DNA of 64,000 nt from NCBI GenBank assembly GCA_036429605.1, contig JAVFKD010000004.1, positions 1,798,001-1,862,000 of the forward strand, read 5' to 3'. Source of the stretch: Cladobotryum mycophilum (lineage: Eukaryota; Ascomycota; Sordariomycetes; Hypocreales; Hypocreaceae). Positions 10,170 through 21,539 of this stretch are shown here, piece after piece (position 1 is the first letter of the stretch; each line of letters starts with the position of its first letter). The notes beneath the pieces were generated by a model. It did not search any database. It saw nothing but the letters and a program-made list of their open reading frames with translations, and had not been told where the DNA came from. A program made the translations under genes and the position numbers.

Positions 10170-13100
10170 TCAGTCCAGGTCATCAGATCCATCGTCTCCA
10201 TTCTCCGCCTTCCAAGCGGCCATGTCAACGGCCGGCACTCGTCCCCGTAACCATCTCATCGTAGCCTCTGTGCCGCGCTCAAGAACATTCCATCTAGGCA
10301 CCCGGAATCGGTTACCAGTGACCTCAAGCTTCTGAAGACCATTTTGACCGCTCAAAAGTCCGATTCGTGGGTCCAGGTGTGCAATGTCATTGCTGGATAC
10401 ATCCACAATCTGAAGGCCCTTGATAGATGCCGGATCAAGCTCAACTAGATGGTTGTTGGATGCCAATAGCACCTTCATCTTGGGGAAAGCCTGCTTCAAA
10501 TCAGGCGGAAGAGCGCTCAGGCGATTCATAGAGACGTCAATCTTCTCCAGGAATGGAGCACGGAGAAACTTAGTCAGGGGCCCCAGACTGGTGATGTGAT
10601 TCGAGGTCAAGTTCAATTCTGTAAGAGCTGGCAGCGACAATTCTTCCGCCAGATACGTCTCCCCCACCATCTGATTATGGCCCAAAGCAAGCGATGTCAA
10701 TGTCTCAGCAAAAGAGACCAGGGCAGCAGGAATGGAGGTAAAAAGGTTGTGATGGAGTTGAGCTTGCTGTACTCGATGCTGAGCAGCCACTCTGACACAC
10801 ATGTTGGCGTCGAGGTTCGTCGACTCGCTTCGCGACTGGTCAAGCAAACCGCCTGGCTTAACCTGCCAATTTGGATCCACTATCGGATTCCCCCTGCTTG
10901 GAGATTGAAAAGCAGACGTTGGGGGGTTGCAAAATGCTCATCTTCATCAGACTTGTATTCGCCATCTTGTTTACCCTGCTCCGAGGCATCTTTGTTCATG
11001 TCAAGCTGGCCCATAGCCTCTGTTAGTGGTGCGTCAATGGCTGGCTCCTGATACGGAGGAGGGGGCTCAAGACGACCTGCTAGAGCCACCTTGATTTCAT
11101 CGGTCGATATGGAAGCGAATTTCTTATCCCGCAGGGGATTACCGCCGAGTCGAAGCATGGATAGACTCTCCATCCGAGCTATCTCAGGCAAAACTACTTT
11201 GATATCATTGCCGGAAAAGTCGGCCTGTCGAAGTTTCATAAGACTCGCAAAGCTCTCGTGGATAACAGAAATATTATTCGTGTCCGCAGTTAGTGTCAAG
11301 AGATTAGACCAGGTCGACATATCGGGGAGCTCTTGAAAACGGTTCATTGAAACCAGCAGTGTGTGAAGGACAGGAAGGCTAATGGAGACTCCTTCGGGGA
11401 CAAGTCTGGTCAATCTATTGCTAGAAACGTCAAATGTTTGAAGCAGGGGTAGTGACTCGATGGGGTCCTCAATGAGCGTTCCTGACAGCTTGTTTCTCTT
11501 CAGATCGAGCTCTGTCAAAGGCAACTTTGCGAGGCCCTCAAAGCCAATCGATTCAAAATTATTGTCGCTCAGAATAAGAATTCGCAGTCGTTCCAGCTTC
11601 TCAATCTCTAGAGGCAGCGAGGACACTTGGTTCCCATGAATATCAAGAGTCTCCAGCGCATTCAAATTGGACAGGCTTGAATCAAGAGGCCCAGCGAGGC
11701 AATTCTTAGCCAACTTGAGGTCTCGGAGGGAAGTGATTTGGGAAATGACGGCGATACAGTCATTGTCGAGGCGGTTCGCAGACTGCAGCATGTAAGCAAT
11801 ATGCCACACGAGGATCCCAAAAAGCACACTCACCAAATTCAGGGAGGTTAAATGGGCTAGGCGTCTCATTCCAACAGGCACACTGGTCAACTTGTTGCCG
11901 TGCATGTCAACAGTCTCTAGACCGCCAAAAATGTTGCCAGGAGTGTCCTCATCGTCATCAAAGCTTTCAGGGCTGCGATCGGGGAATACCGCATCATCCA
12001 ACGTCTCCAACTCATTGTCAGCAGCAATGAATCGTGTCACGTCTACGCTCTCGGCCCAATTCCCACCAGATTCCTGAATGCTCTCGTAGTCGTACATCTT
12101 CATGACTTCGCTGGGAATTTCTTTCAGTCCCAGCGCCGCAATATTAAGTCTCCCGGAAGTCCTTGCAGCATTCACCCGTTGTTTGAGGACGTTGTTTCCG
12201 CCCTTATTCTGATTGAAAGGATCGACATATACTGAATCATAATCAAAGCCTGTAACCGGGGACATGGCAATCGTCTCGTTGCCAACGGATGAAACCTCAT
12301 CTCCACCGGCATATTTCATGGCTGCGCGCTTAGCGGCCTTGGCCCTTGCAATCTGGTCACGGAGGGCAGAGGACGACTTGACAAATGCAGGCGCTTCAGC
12401 ATCATTACTCAGTGCTGAAGCGGGTGATCGAATGGTGCCATCCCAACCAGCGCTCGATGGACCATTAGGTATTTGATCATGAGCAGTCACTATCGCTGAG
12501 AGGGGCGGTTTCCTCAGAGGCCCTGAACCTTTTGGTTTTACAGTCCTGGAAGGGGCTGCTCCATGTAAGCTTTTGAACGGGCTTGGACTCCTCGCGTCTG
12601 TCTGATTTGGTGCGGAAGACAATCGTGAAGATGTCAATGAAGCGCGACTCGTTGATGTACGAAGTTTCGATGTAGTTGGAGAAGCCAAACTAGATGATGC
12701 CTCAGAATTGTAGCTTGAGCCAGGCCTTGAACCGACACCTTCGGCCAATGATCCCCGCCTACTCTGATCAAAGAAAGTAGATGACTTCCTGCTCATGGTA
12801 GGAGAAGAAGGTATGTGTGCAAGCGTCTCCATTGTGCGTTCGGAGAGCGAAGGTCGCGACTTCTTTGATCTTATCCTGCCCGGCTCTGAGAAAGCGCCAT
12901 CTGAAGACGCTGAAAGAGGTTCTGCATCTTCAGATATTCCCGAGTTACCGAGTGTTCCATTGAGGTACGACGTCAAGAGGAGTTCCGGAACATCTTCTGC
13001 AGGTGTTGACCCACGGACAAAACTATCCCGGCCTGGATCACTGGAACGCGGATCTGCCCAGGGCTTGTATTGGGACGTTGGATTATTAGTGACTGTGCTC

Positions 13101-13468
13101 CATCGTCTCGATGTGGATGCAGTCCGCGTGGACTTGGTCGGCGGTGGAGCAGCAGCCTTGAGAGAAGCAGTTCGTGATCCACCAGGCCGTAGTTGGTCTC
13201 TAGATGCACACTGTCGCACATACGTGTGCTGCACGTCAGAATTGCTCGATGAAGATCGTAGCGAGTTCCGCGAGGCTGTATGCCGTAGCTTGGGGTTCTG
13301 TATATCCCCCACGGGTGTTATCCTTCCGCTGAGACTCTCTCTGGACGGTTGTGGGCGAAGGGATGACGTGCTGGTTGAAGGCAGTGTGTGTTTGGGTATG
13401 CTAGAGGTCGGACGGGGCAAGCGTGAGAGGCGAGGGATGCTGCTAGAGCGATCCTGCGTGCCACTCAT
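10170..13468 (-). CDS. Leucine-rich repeat protein, LRRC40-like, with one apparent missing base
   Basis: Translation from MSGTQDRSSSIPRLSRLP (13468; an upstream in-frame ATG at 13546 is less likely) gives about 1082 aa. The first 400 residues are Ser/Pro-rich and disordered. Roughly twenty LRRs follow in two blocks (for example LDIHGNQVSSLPLEIEKLER). A 51-nt intron (11833-11783, GTGAGT...CTGCAG) is a multiple of three and also reads through. The frame then breaks at a G6 run (10921-10926, plus strand): one added base joins ...EDEHFAT to a Pro/Ser linker and on to DPNWQVKPGGLLDQSRSES. The C-terminal GNRFRVPRWNVLERGTEATM ...LRGRVP closely follows the end of animal LRRC40 (GNPFRVPR...GT...LR.R.P), the best family match. 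LRRs mediate protein binding; the cellular role in fungi is not established. Without the correction the protein would end at 10880, losing about 240 residues. Confidence 0.85.
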
Positions 13469-14209
13469 TGTAAGATCGCAGGCATAGGCCTCAACACACC
13501 GAGCGTGGCGTTGTGTCAAAAAGTCTTGGTAGGGCGAGTCCAGCAAACGTTTGACTGGGGTGGGTTTCGTGTTTCGACCATCAAAGGAAGGCTGAAGGAT
13601 AGTAAAGGGTTAAAACGAGTGGCATGCTGCTGTCTTCTGCAGAGCACAAGAAAATGAGTGTGAATGTGCGGTAGACAAGCTGCTGCTGTTGTTGTTGACA
13701 AGAAGGAGAAGAAACGGGCGTTTAAAAGGAGTGACGGAGAGGCAGAAGAAGAAGAAGAAGAAAAAGAAACGAAATGATTTTCAGTTGAAGCAATCAAGAA
13801 CCCGGAGCCCGGCAACCTGCAGCTCTCATGCACAATTGTGTACACACACACCCTGGCAGTTAATCCCCGAACCCTTGTCAGGGGTTTTAATGGGATGTTA
13901 CCATGTAAGGGAGCCTTGAACGGTTGGAAAACCTGCACGTCACGTGGGGCTTTAATTAAATTTCCCGGGGCAGTCGCGATTAGCTTGTGTAGATGCTGCA
14001 ACCTCTTTAAAATTATTATGCCGCCCCTCTGTATAAGCCAACATAAAACATGGATGGCCTGGCAGATAAGGAACGCCATCGCCAAACACGACCAACTCTT
14101 CCCCCCAGGTCAAATTAAAATACACGCCAAGATGTCACGGCCAATCAAGATCCCAAGCGTGTTCTGGAAATATCAGCAACCTCCTGTTGCTCCTTGCAGC
14201 GCCGCGGCA
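13469..14209. other. Gene-free stretch: LRR gene promoter
   Basis: A purine-rich tract (GAAGAAGAAG and A-rich, 13742-13770) lies in the likely leader. A 189-aa minus-strand ORF (14085-13516) and a 191-aa plus-strand ORF overlap each other and the neighbouring genes, and have leader-like composition, so neither is called. Confidence 0.55.
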
Positions 14210-15217
14210 TCACTCGGATTGGAAATCACTCTCCTCCCACTCCACAGCACTCCCCTCCTCCGTAGTATCTACCACGTCCGACAGTTCATACAGTTCATCC
14301 TCGTCTTCTTCATCTGTATCATCAATGCCCCCTTCTTCTTCTTCTTCTTCTTCTTCTTCTTCTTCCTCATCCGCGGAAAGCTCGCTACTGCTGATTTGAC
14401 TCTCGCCCTGTAGCTCGTCAGAGTCGTCAAGCGTCAGGTCAATAACATTTGATCCTTGCGCTGGATCATCCGCCCGCCCGCTCGACTGCCACCTCGTTCG
14501 TAATGGTGGTGCATTTCGCTTAGACAGCTGCTCTACCCCTGCTCGTCCCATTCCGGTATCCGCATTATTCCCTGGTCTCGGTCGTGATGCCAGCATTCTT
14601 TGAGTAGCCATGGCTTTTGTCTTTCGTTTCTGCGCAAGCCTTGGTCCCTTTCCTGGCCTTGGTGACCTCTCTTTACCACCCCATTCGGCCAAGACTCGCG
14701 TTATCTCTGCATGAACAGCGCGTCTAGCGGTCGCCCTATCCACCGTTCCATTCATTAACTTGTCGTATTTTGTGTGACAGTGACGAGTATGTGCTTGAAC
14801 GGCAAGGTGTACTTTCTCGTCCAAGTTTAATTTACCAGTCCGTCCTACTCTACCGCTCCTCTTCTTAAGCGTCCGCTTGAGGACTGTGGTCAGATCAGAC
14901 TTTGGGATCTTGGGAAATAGCTTGAGGATGGCATCTTCAAAGGTCTCCTGTGTAGCTGCATCCTTTTTCTCCACAGCAGTGCGTCTCTTCTCCCTAGTAG
15001 CGCGTTCTTCTGCAAATATCTCACCGAGTATCCATTTTGGTGCTCGCAGTCCTTCAGGCTTTGACTTGCTCATGACAACGTAGAGCGGCTTCTTGGCCTC
15101 ATGCGTCTTGCGGCGACAGAGGGCGGTCAAGTATGGGTTTCCCTTTTTGAGAAATCCGTAGCCCTTGGGCATAGGTGCCCCTGGCGAGACGGTTTGTTCA
15201 TGATGCTTGGTCGACAT
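14210..15217 (-). CDS. DUF2293 domain protein
   Basis: From MSTKHHEQTV the protein is 335 aa; the frame stays open to an ATG at 15526, but the extra 103 residues do not resemble the family, whose members start shortly before the ...MPKGYGFLKKGNPYLTALCR motif. The DUF2293 core is clear at about residues 90-185: LFPKIPKSDLTTVLKRTLKK, then SGRVGRTGKLNL, then LAVQAHTRHCHTKYD and ARRAVHAEITRVLAEWGG. The middle is basic (RPGKGPRLAQKRKTKA). A SUMO-interacting-type motif VIDLTLDDSDE follows. The tail is extremely acidic, with an uninterrupted glutamate run encoded by a (TTC)n microsatellite near 14335-14365, which should be length-polymorphic. Molecular function of DUF2293 is unknown; the basic region, VIDLT motif and acidic tail suggest a nuclear protein (inference). 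Confidence 0.85.
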   Translation of the reverse strand: MSTKHHEQTVSPGAPMPKGYGFLKKGNPYLTALCRRKTHEAKKPLYVVMSKSKPEGLRAPKWILGEIFAEERATREKRRTAVEKKDAATQETFEDAILKLFPKIPKSDLTTVLKRTLKKRSGRVGRTGKLNLDEKVHLAVQAHTRHCHTKYDKLMNGTVDRATARRAVHAEITRVLAEWGGKERSPRPGKGPRLAQKRKTKAMATQRMLASRPRPGNNADTGMGRAGVEQLSKRNAPPLRTRWQSSGRADDPAQGSNVIDLTLDDSDELQGESQISSSELSADEEEEEEEEEEEEGGIDDTDEEDEDELYELSDVVDTTEEGSAVEWEESDFQSE

Positions 15218-15891
15218 GTCGAAATTATGCACTGTTGCAGGGTGACTCAATTCAGGTTGGTGTTTTTGATGGAATCGTATCACCTCCCCCAGTAACGGAC
15301 ACTTCATATAAATAAAGCAAGGCTCCGAGTAAAGATTTACAGCAACATCCATTCTTAGTAACGAATGAAAGGCGATTCTTTGAGCTTCATTATTCGTGTT
15401 CCAGTCCGTGGTGTTGATGAATGACGAACAAAGCCATGCCACCACCCAATGCAGACGCATGTCCAAGGTTGTATAGGGGTCACTGGCAGCTAGAGCACAG
15501 CCCTGGAATGGTGCTGTCGCTACCACTGTGGCGTAGGACTGCGATATCCATCCGTCCTAGGCATGGGTGGGAATCGAGTGGACCTTGAATATACAAGGAG
15601 ACTCCTGACAATTCTTTGTTCTTCAACTCAAAAAGATCTACGCAATGCATTATGCCAGGTCATTTATCTGAATCTGCTAGCATATTCTTGTTTTTAATAG
15701 TTTCTATTTTAGATGACACAATGGAACATTGAGGCGAGAACTGGGAGTGCTCAACACATGGATTAAATTGTACTCTCATCATACCCTAGAGTCCTGGGAT
15801 ACAAGACCATATTGTGATCCTGCACAGAACTGGGCTTCTCTTGAACAACGATGCGTCCATGGATACCTAATGTCTTTTCCTGCTTCATACC
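15218..15891. other. Gene-free stretch
   Basis: Contains the leader or promoter of the DUF2293 gene and the 3' flank of the next gene. No supported ORF. Confidence 0.5.
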
Positions 15892-16410
15892 TTAGAGGTC
15901 ATCTTCATGTAACTTTTGGCGTCCAATTATTTCAACGATATTGGAGCTGTAGTCACCATTGAAAACATTTGGATTTGAGTCCGTATTGTCCAGTTCCTCT
16001 TCTGTGATGTTGTCCTTTGACTTATTCCACACCATATCCCATCTACCCTTGAGTTCCACGGCGGCTTTCTTTCCAATGCGATCTTCTGAAGTAAATCTAT
16101 CCTCCACTGTAATTTCTGAAGAATGACTTGCTCCTGGTTCGAGATGAACAAACGAGTCTGCGCGCGGTGGCCAGACTCTACGAATCTGTATCGTCGGCCA
16201 ATTGAGCGGTTCAGATGCGCCATCTGGTGTGATGGATATCAAGCCGAGCTTGAATGCCAGAGAATCCAGTGGTGAATTGTATTTCAGAACGGCAACCGGA
16301 TGCTGATTTTTGTTGGTCACTGTGGCGGTGATGGTGAGAGGCGAGTCGTTGGTTTGCTTGATGGTGACTTCAAGGTTATCGATGGGGTTGGAATCGCTTC
16401 TGGCCGCCAT
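15892..16410 (-). CDS. Small beta-rich protein resembling an M35 (deuterolysin) propeptide-type domain
   Basis: From MAARSDSNPIDNLEVTIKQT the protein is 172 aa. The frame extends upstream to ATGs at 16515 and 16626; the 16515 start would add a hydrophobic segment (LRLILVFISTVAIFTLC) resembling a signal anchor, but the upstream DNA is CAA-rich like a fungal 5' leader, so the short form is preferred. The pattern LEVTIKQTNDSPLTITATV ...FVHLEPGASHSSEITVED matches the general layout of deuterolysin propeptides (LxVxL...V.A.VTN...L.PG...E...), predicted as a beta sandwich. There is no catalytic HExxH here. It could be a free-standing domain of unknown role; a true link to M35 peptidases is uncertain. 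A decayed M35 catalytic domain lies 1.8 kb away on the other strand. Confidence 0.6.
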   Translation of the reverse strand: MAARSDSNPIDNLEVTIKQTNDSPLTITATVTNKNQHPVAVLKYNSPLDSLAFKLGLISITPDGASEPLNWPTIQIRRVWPPRADSFVHLEPGASHSSEITVEDRFTSEDRIGKKAAVELKGRWDMVWNKSKDNITEEELDNTDSNPNVFNGDYSSNIVEIIGRQKLHEDDL

Positions 16411-18246
16411 CTTGCTTGTATTTGTTGATTGTGATTGACAAAGTGTGAAAATGGCGACTGTGGAGATGAAGACGAGAATAAGGCGAAGTATGGTTGAAGA
16501 GCGAATGAAGCCCATTGAATGACTGTAGAAGTTGATGACGGATGGCGATGGGATAAAAAACAAGTTCGAATGACAAGTTGAATTTATGAAGAAGAAAACG
16601 TCACAGGCAGAAGTTTTGTGGTTCATCGTTGCCTACTTGTCCTTTGCTAGGTTGCGTAAGACCTGCCCGATATAGCTCTAGGTGAGGCATTGTCTTGGCT
16701 GGCTAAGGTGGGGTTGATGAGACATGCTGATGACAATTCTCTGTTTGGGCCTTGACTGATGACAGTATGAGTATTAGTTAAGACTCTCATTAAGAGCACC
16801 GATATCTTTTGACCTTTGCATTTACTAACATGGAGATGGCTGAAGTGAGGATGCCCTTGGTGGAGATTACCAGCTGGTTACTCATCTACACTTTCTTTAT
16901 TATCCATGCCTAGTTTTACGGCCATGGGTGGCTATTCTTTGCATCTGATGCCTTGGCTTGTCATGGTATAACGCCTTCTTGATTTGGGGATTGTTTGCCC
17001 CGAATATGACACGCCACGTCCTCCCCGGTATTAGGCACACCGTAATTGATTTGCGGATCTATTTCTGTATGTCTTCAAGCAAGATGAACTACTTTAGGTA
17101 TGTTCTTATCTAACTCCTATTGAACTTGCGGGGTTAGCCTCTCGGTGAAGATCGAGCTGCCTGGTTGGGATCTTTTGACCGATGGCGACATCATAGATGC
17201 GTTAACCTGGCGTAACCCTGTGAATGTGTTTCACTCACAACACCCGGACTCGTGGTAATTGATCACGAATCCAAAGCGGAAGGTAATCGAAACAACCATT
17301 AAGCATTTACAGAAGCTTAGAAATTGTGCCACCTTCCGGAAGCATGCTTAAGGCGTCCACCATTTACCTTCAAGTGCAATGTCCCGTAATCTGGGTAGCC
17401 GATATTTCTCCTCGGCAAACCTTTGTTCAGACATATAGGCATGCTAAGATGTTAAGTGGCAGAAGTATACTGGACACCGAATTTGTGCTACTGAATGCAT
17501 TTTTGCTGGAAACATAATGACACTCTATTCTCTGATTATTCTGCCGATGCAAAATAGATTCTATTTTCTATCTACCGAACTGTTCCATGTCCATCTTTGA
17601 ACCAGTACTATTTTGGCAGCTCCCAACTTCAGCATGTAGACTAGCGATGACCCAGAAAACAGACAAACACGGCGACCACCCTGGGAATGAGCCATCTAAT
17701 GCCATTTCCACCCCGTGAATGTAAATCATCCTCAGGATGGCTATAGGAGATTTAGATTGCCATACTCCCTCAATATATCATGCTTCAATTACCATGTCTT
17801 GGCATCATAGAGAACAGATCTGTGATTCGTTAAAATCTCCCTTCCAAATTGAGCTGCAGACCATCCTGCGGTATTTTCCAAACTGTACGTTGGGATACCT
17901 GCTGAATTGAGAATCAACTTTAAAAGGGCCAACTTTAAACTGCATTTGAGCTTGACTCATGTGGTGATATTTCCGAGGGGGATGCCGAGATATACTCAAG
18001 TTTGAGGCAAACGGTTTACACGTATTACTTTTGGCTGCCAAATAGTTGAACGGTGACCGCCGTTGCCCGCTAATTGACCAACTCAACTTCAAGCGAACAT
18101 GTTCAAGTAAAATTTGTAGGTTTTTAACGAGACAATTGATATCGTGATTACTGGCGACGAAGTTGAAGGATACTGTGATAGAGTCAATAGTTAGCTAGTC
18201 TACGTTCTCAAAAATAGGAGAGGATGGATCTGCTCTATGGGAGTAA
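16411..18246. other. Gene-free stretch
   Basis: I see no supported coding region. The stretch just before 18247 would be expected to hold the signal peptide and propeptide of the M35 peptidase; none is recognisable in any frame. Confidence 0.5.
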
Positions 18247-18780
18247 GCGATCTCTCAGAGCGGCTGCATTGGCAGCAAGCTTTCGGTTGCTCAGACTGCC
18301 TTGCGTAATTGTGTCTCGCTTGCACAGCGTGCTTAAACGGCTGCTGCCTCTGGTTCTGCCACCAAGTTCACCGAGTACTTCAAGTCCTCGACCACAAGCG
18401 CCCGAAACACCGTCTCTGGCGTCTTTAGTCGTGTGGCATCTGAGTGCGGTTCAACCACTGGCGGTGCGTCCCGCTACTACTACTCCGATGTGTTTGGGGC
18501 CTGTAGCAATGGTGTTCTGGCATACACCTCCCCATCCGACAGCTTAATGGTCTATTGCAACCTTTACTTCACAGCTCTTCCTGCTTTAACTGGATCCTGC
18601 CACACTCAAGATCAGGCTACTACCAATATTCACGAGTTTACTCATCTAATCCAAGTCAAAGGTACGGAAGACTACGGTGGATACGGCTACAACTTTGCTC
18701 GCTCCCTGTCGGCTGCCCAGAACTTGAACCATGTCAACACCTATGCCCTATTCGCCAACGATATCTATGTTGGCTGCTAA
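18247..18780 (+). pseudogene. Deuterolysin-type metalloprotease (M35) catalytic-domain remnant
   Basis: The catalytic domain of a secreted zinc endopeptidase of family M35 is readable in one frame from just after a TAA at 18244. The order is GCIGSKLSVAQTALRNCVSL, then an in-frame TAA (18334-18336), then ATKFTEYFKS, VASECGSTTGG, the zinc site HEFTH (18631-18645) with the third ligand motif GTEDYGGYGY, and the normal family ending YALFANDIYVGC. Zinc-binding and catalytic residues are intact, but a full-length enzyme of this family (about 350 aa) also has a signal peptide and a propeptide, and both are absent. The internal stop could come from a CAA codon by C-to-T change, which would fit RIP, but this is inference. 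Likely a dead duplicate of a secreted peptidase gene. Confidence 0.85.
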
Positions 18781-20002
18781 ATGATGCTCGACTTGTTTCG
18801 AAATCACAATGTGAGAATAAGGTGACTTGGACAAAGAGATGGAGAGACAACCTAGTCTTTTTCGACTGGTTAGCTTTTTGTCTACGCTTTTTAAATATAC
18901 TGCTTCTCTAAGTGGTATGGATGGAACTCATTGTGCGCAGTAGTAAATTAGCACATCTAGTGTATCAAGTATCAAAATGTATCTAGTCCAAATTCACTTT
19001 GTGATTTTTTTTGATCTCTGAACATGGTCGTAGACTTGGCAGGCTCGGCCAAACATTGCATGAATGTGGTGAGATTGATCCTAAAAGAACTCGAGCATAA
19101 TCCAACTAATTTTCACTAGAATTTTATTGAGTGTACCATAGATAGTTTGCAATCTCCAAGCACAGTTCAAAATGAAAGTGTTTCTGTCGCTATTTGTTGG
19201 CCTCCCCTTTCAGTGCATAGATTTACAGCTCATTGGCATATTTCGCTCTACCCGCCATTCTTGCGTGCGAACCTTTGCGGCGCAGTGTCGTGGTTTGTTG
19301 AAAGGTTGCCTGGTAAGGCTCTCCGTTGAGCTAATTTCATCGCGTAAAGAGCATGATATTGACCAAGACGTAGACCTGGCCTCCATTAACCCGACACACC
19401 CACTCAAGAGACCCACCAGGCTGTGCTGCTGTCACCAATTAACGGTATAGATAACCAAAATCATGCATGAAAAGTCTCATCCTTCTCACTAAAGTCCCGC
19501 TGAGGCTCCCGTGGTTGCCTTGTCCATAGTGTTCAATGGTTCTAGAATCCTGGCCTCGAACATGGCATTGTTCTCCTGGTTTTCCATACCTTCCTTCTTG
19601 ATTGATCGGCCGGCTTCTATAGGTAGCTTCATTTTGTCTGATCAACTGTTGACGTCACTTGAAAATTTCTGGTAATCGACGTGGCTTTCGTTGATGGGTT
19701 GAGGTCCCCGTCTCCTCACCGAAAGACGCCCATCATTCGCTATATAGGATGCAGGCAACTAACGTTGCAGTGGCGTTTAAGTATGGAATGGCTGGTAGGC
19801 ATTTTCCGACATGGGCACCCCGCAAATGGAGATGCGTGTAAATATTGAGTAGAAGGGCACCTAAGGGAAGTACTTGAAGTAAATAAATAACCGAGGCATC
19901 CTCGCCCAAAAAAACAACCAGTCCATATATCGACAGCCATCTCGATTAACTGGGTTGCACCTTGCCACTATAAATCCCGACATAGTCACGATAGCCGGCG
20001 TG
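18781..20002. other. Gene-free stretch
   Basis: A 92-aa ORF at 19172-19450 (start MKVFLSLFVGLPF) is weakly hydrophobic at its N-terminus but has no supporting motif and is not called. Otherwise nothing is seen. The 3' part is the promoter of the GTPase gene. Confidence 0.45.
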
Positions 20003-21005
20003 ATGAAGGGCAAAGACATTATTTATGATATTTTCTTTAGAGCAGACAGGCTGCGAGCTGAAGCAGCTTTGAGGGACGCAAAAAAGCGGGCTACGGAAGC
20101 GGAAAGGATAGTCAAGACAGAACAGGAACTGAGAAAACTGTCAGTGACCCCAACTTCTCAGTTATACTCGATATCGTCTTGTCGCCGTCGTTTTGCTTGT
20201 CTGTCATTAACTGGAGTCTAACACTTGTTTCCATCGCAGAGGGATAGAACCAGATCGTGTCGTTACTGAAGAAGAAGTCCGCCAGGCTAGACTAGATATT
20301 AAATATGTGAATGGCCATCAAAACATTGCAGTTGTTGGCAGCCAAAATGAGGGCAAATCGACACTTGTCAACTGTCTTCGTGGGCTAGACCACAACGGCG
20401 CAAACAGTGCCATGGTTGGCGAAACGGAGTCAACTACCCGTTCGATGCCATACATGGATGAGAAGCATCCAGGTTTCGTTTGGCATGATGTTCCAGGCGC
20501 GGGAACCTATAATTTCTCAGCGTGGGGCTATTACTATAACCAAAATCTCTTTGCATATGACAAGATTCTGCTGGTGCACAGCTCGACTCTTCGGCAAGTA
20601 GGTTCCCCCCTCCAAAAAAAGGCATGTCTCTCGTGGGGTTTCTCTTTTATCGTTTCTGATACTTGAATCTAGCTCGACCTAAAAATCTTGGAAATCTGCA
20701 AATACCGCAACCAAAAATGCATCGTCGCCCGCACAAAGGCTGATCAACATATACGTAACTGCAAACGGCACAGCCGCCACCCTACCTTGGAGGCAGCGCG
20801 AGCCGATTACATTGAACAAGTCCGTCGCGATACCGCTGCCAAGAACGCTTCTATCGACGTGGAGGAATTTCGCCCTGACTACACTGACCACATAATCTTG
20901 GAGATGGGTATTACTCAGCTGATCACCGGCTCTCCGCCATCGAGTTGGACATGTGAGCAGGTCATTGATGAGAGAGCACTATTGCAGGAGCTTGGCCTTT
21001 TGTGA
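20003..21005 (+). CDS. IRG-like (immunity-related GTPase type) P-loop GTPase, compact form
   Basis: Three exons: 20003-20139, 20240-20597 and 20673-21005, giving 275 aa; introns are 100 nt (GTCAGT...CGCAG) and 75 nt (GTAGGT...TCTAG). The N-terminus is a short charged helix (LRAEAALRDAKKRATEAERI). The G domain has G1 GSQNEGKST, a probable G2 threonine in ETESTTR, G3 DVPGAGT and G4 TKAD. The lead-in LGIEPDRVVTEEEVRQARLD before G1 is the arrangement of interferon-inducible (IIGP/IRG) GTPases. The protein stops soon after the G domain (...ALLQELGLL), so the large C-terminal helical domain of vertebrate IRGs is missing or much reduced. Expected activity is GTP binding and hydrolysis; partner and process are unknown in fungi. 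The first ATG was chosen because upstream codons in frame lack conserved character; an additional upstream exon is possible. Confidence 0.78.
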
Positions 21006-21440
21006 AAAATTGTACACCAACCAGATTTCTAGGTCGGTAAGATGAATTGAATGCTGAATATGGATGGTTGATAACATGTGAGATCTGGTGGAATGAAGCT
21101 GTACACTCCTTTTACGAGATGATAACAAGGTGAATAAATTGCAAGGAATACATCAAATCCTGTATTCACTTGGCATTGAAACTGTGATAACGAAGAAAAC
21201 TTGACCGGTTAAATAGAACCGTTTGATCTCTTTGCAAACTTCGGTTAGATCCATGAATGTTTGGATCATCCCGTTGAAGTATTCAAAAGGTTGAGGCCAC
21301 TCGGCAACATCCACAGCTGCAAGACATACGATCAGAAAAATTTGTATATGGTCATTTGTGAAACCAAAAAGAATAAAGACAGACATTTACACCACGTATA
21401 GACGAAGGGTAAAAAAGAAGAGAAAGAAAGAGCAAAAAAT
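21006..21440. other. Gene-free stretch
   Basis: Region between the GTPase gene and tRNA-Ala. No coding signal seen. Confidence 0.5.
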
Positions 21441-21539
21441 TGGACAAACGGGGAATTGAACCCCGGACCTCTCCCAAGCTCACTCAACTTGAAGGTTGAA
21501 ATATGCTAAGGGAAAATCATACCACTAGACCATTCGCCC
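21441..21539 (-). tRNA. tRNA-Ala (AGC), intron-containing
   Basis: Read on the minus strand from 21539: acceptor arm GGGCGAA pairs with TTTGTCC, D arm GGTC...GATT region, anticodon stem TTCCC/GGGAG around a loop TTAGCA...T, T arm CGGGG TTCAATT CCCCG, and discriminator A at 21441. The anticodon AGC and a G3-U70 wobble pair, the alanine identity element, agree. An intron of about 27 nt sits after position 37, the usual place. The T-arm sequence GGTTCAATTCC serves as the B box of the internal promoter. Confidence 0.88.

Noticed and set aside
13516..14085. 189-aa minus-strand ORF upstream of the LRR gene
   Set aside because: Overlaps the LRR gene start, is Ser/Phe-rich from a pyrimidine tract, and competes with an equally long ORF on the other strand; it is leader sequence.
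19172..19450. 92-aa ORF starting MKVFLSLFVGLPF, possible secreted protein
   Set aside because: The leader is weak and followed by charged residues without a typical cleavage site; the rest has no family character.
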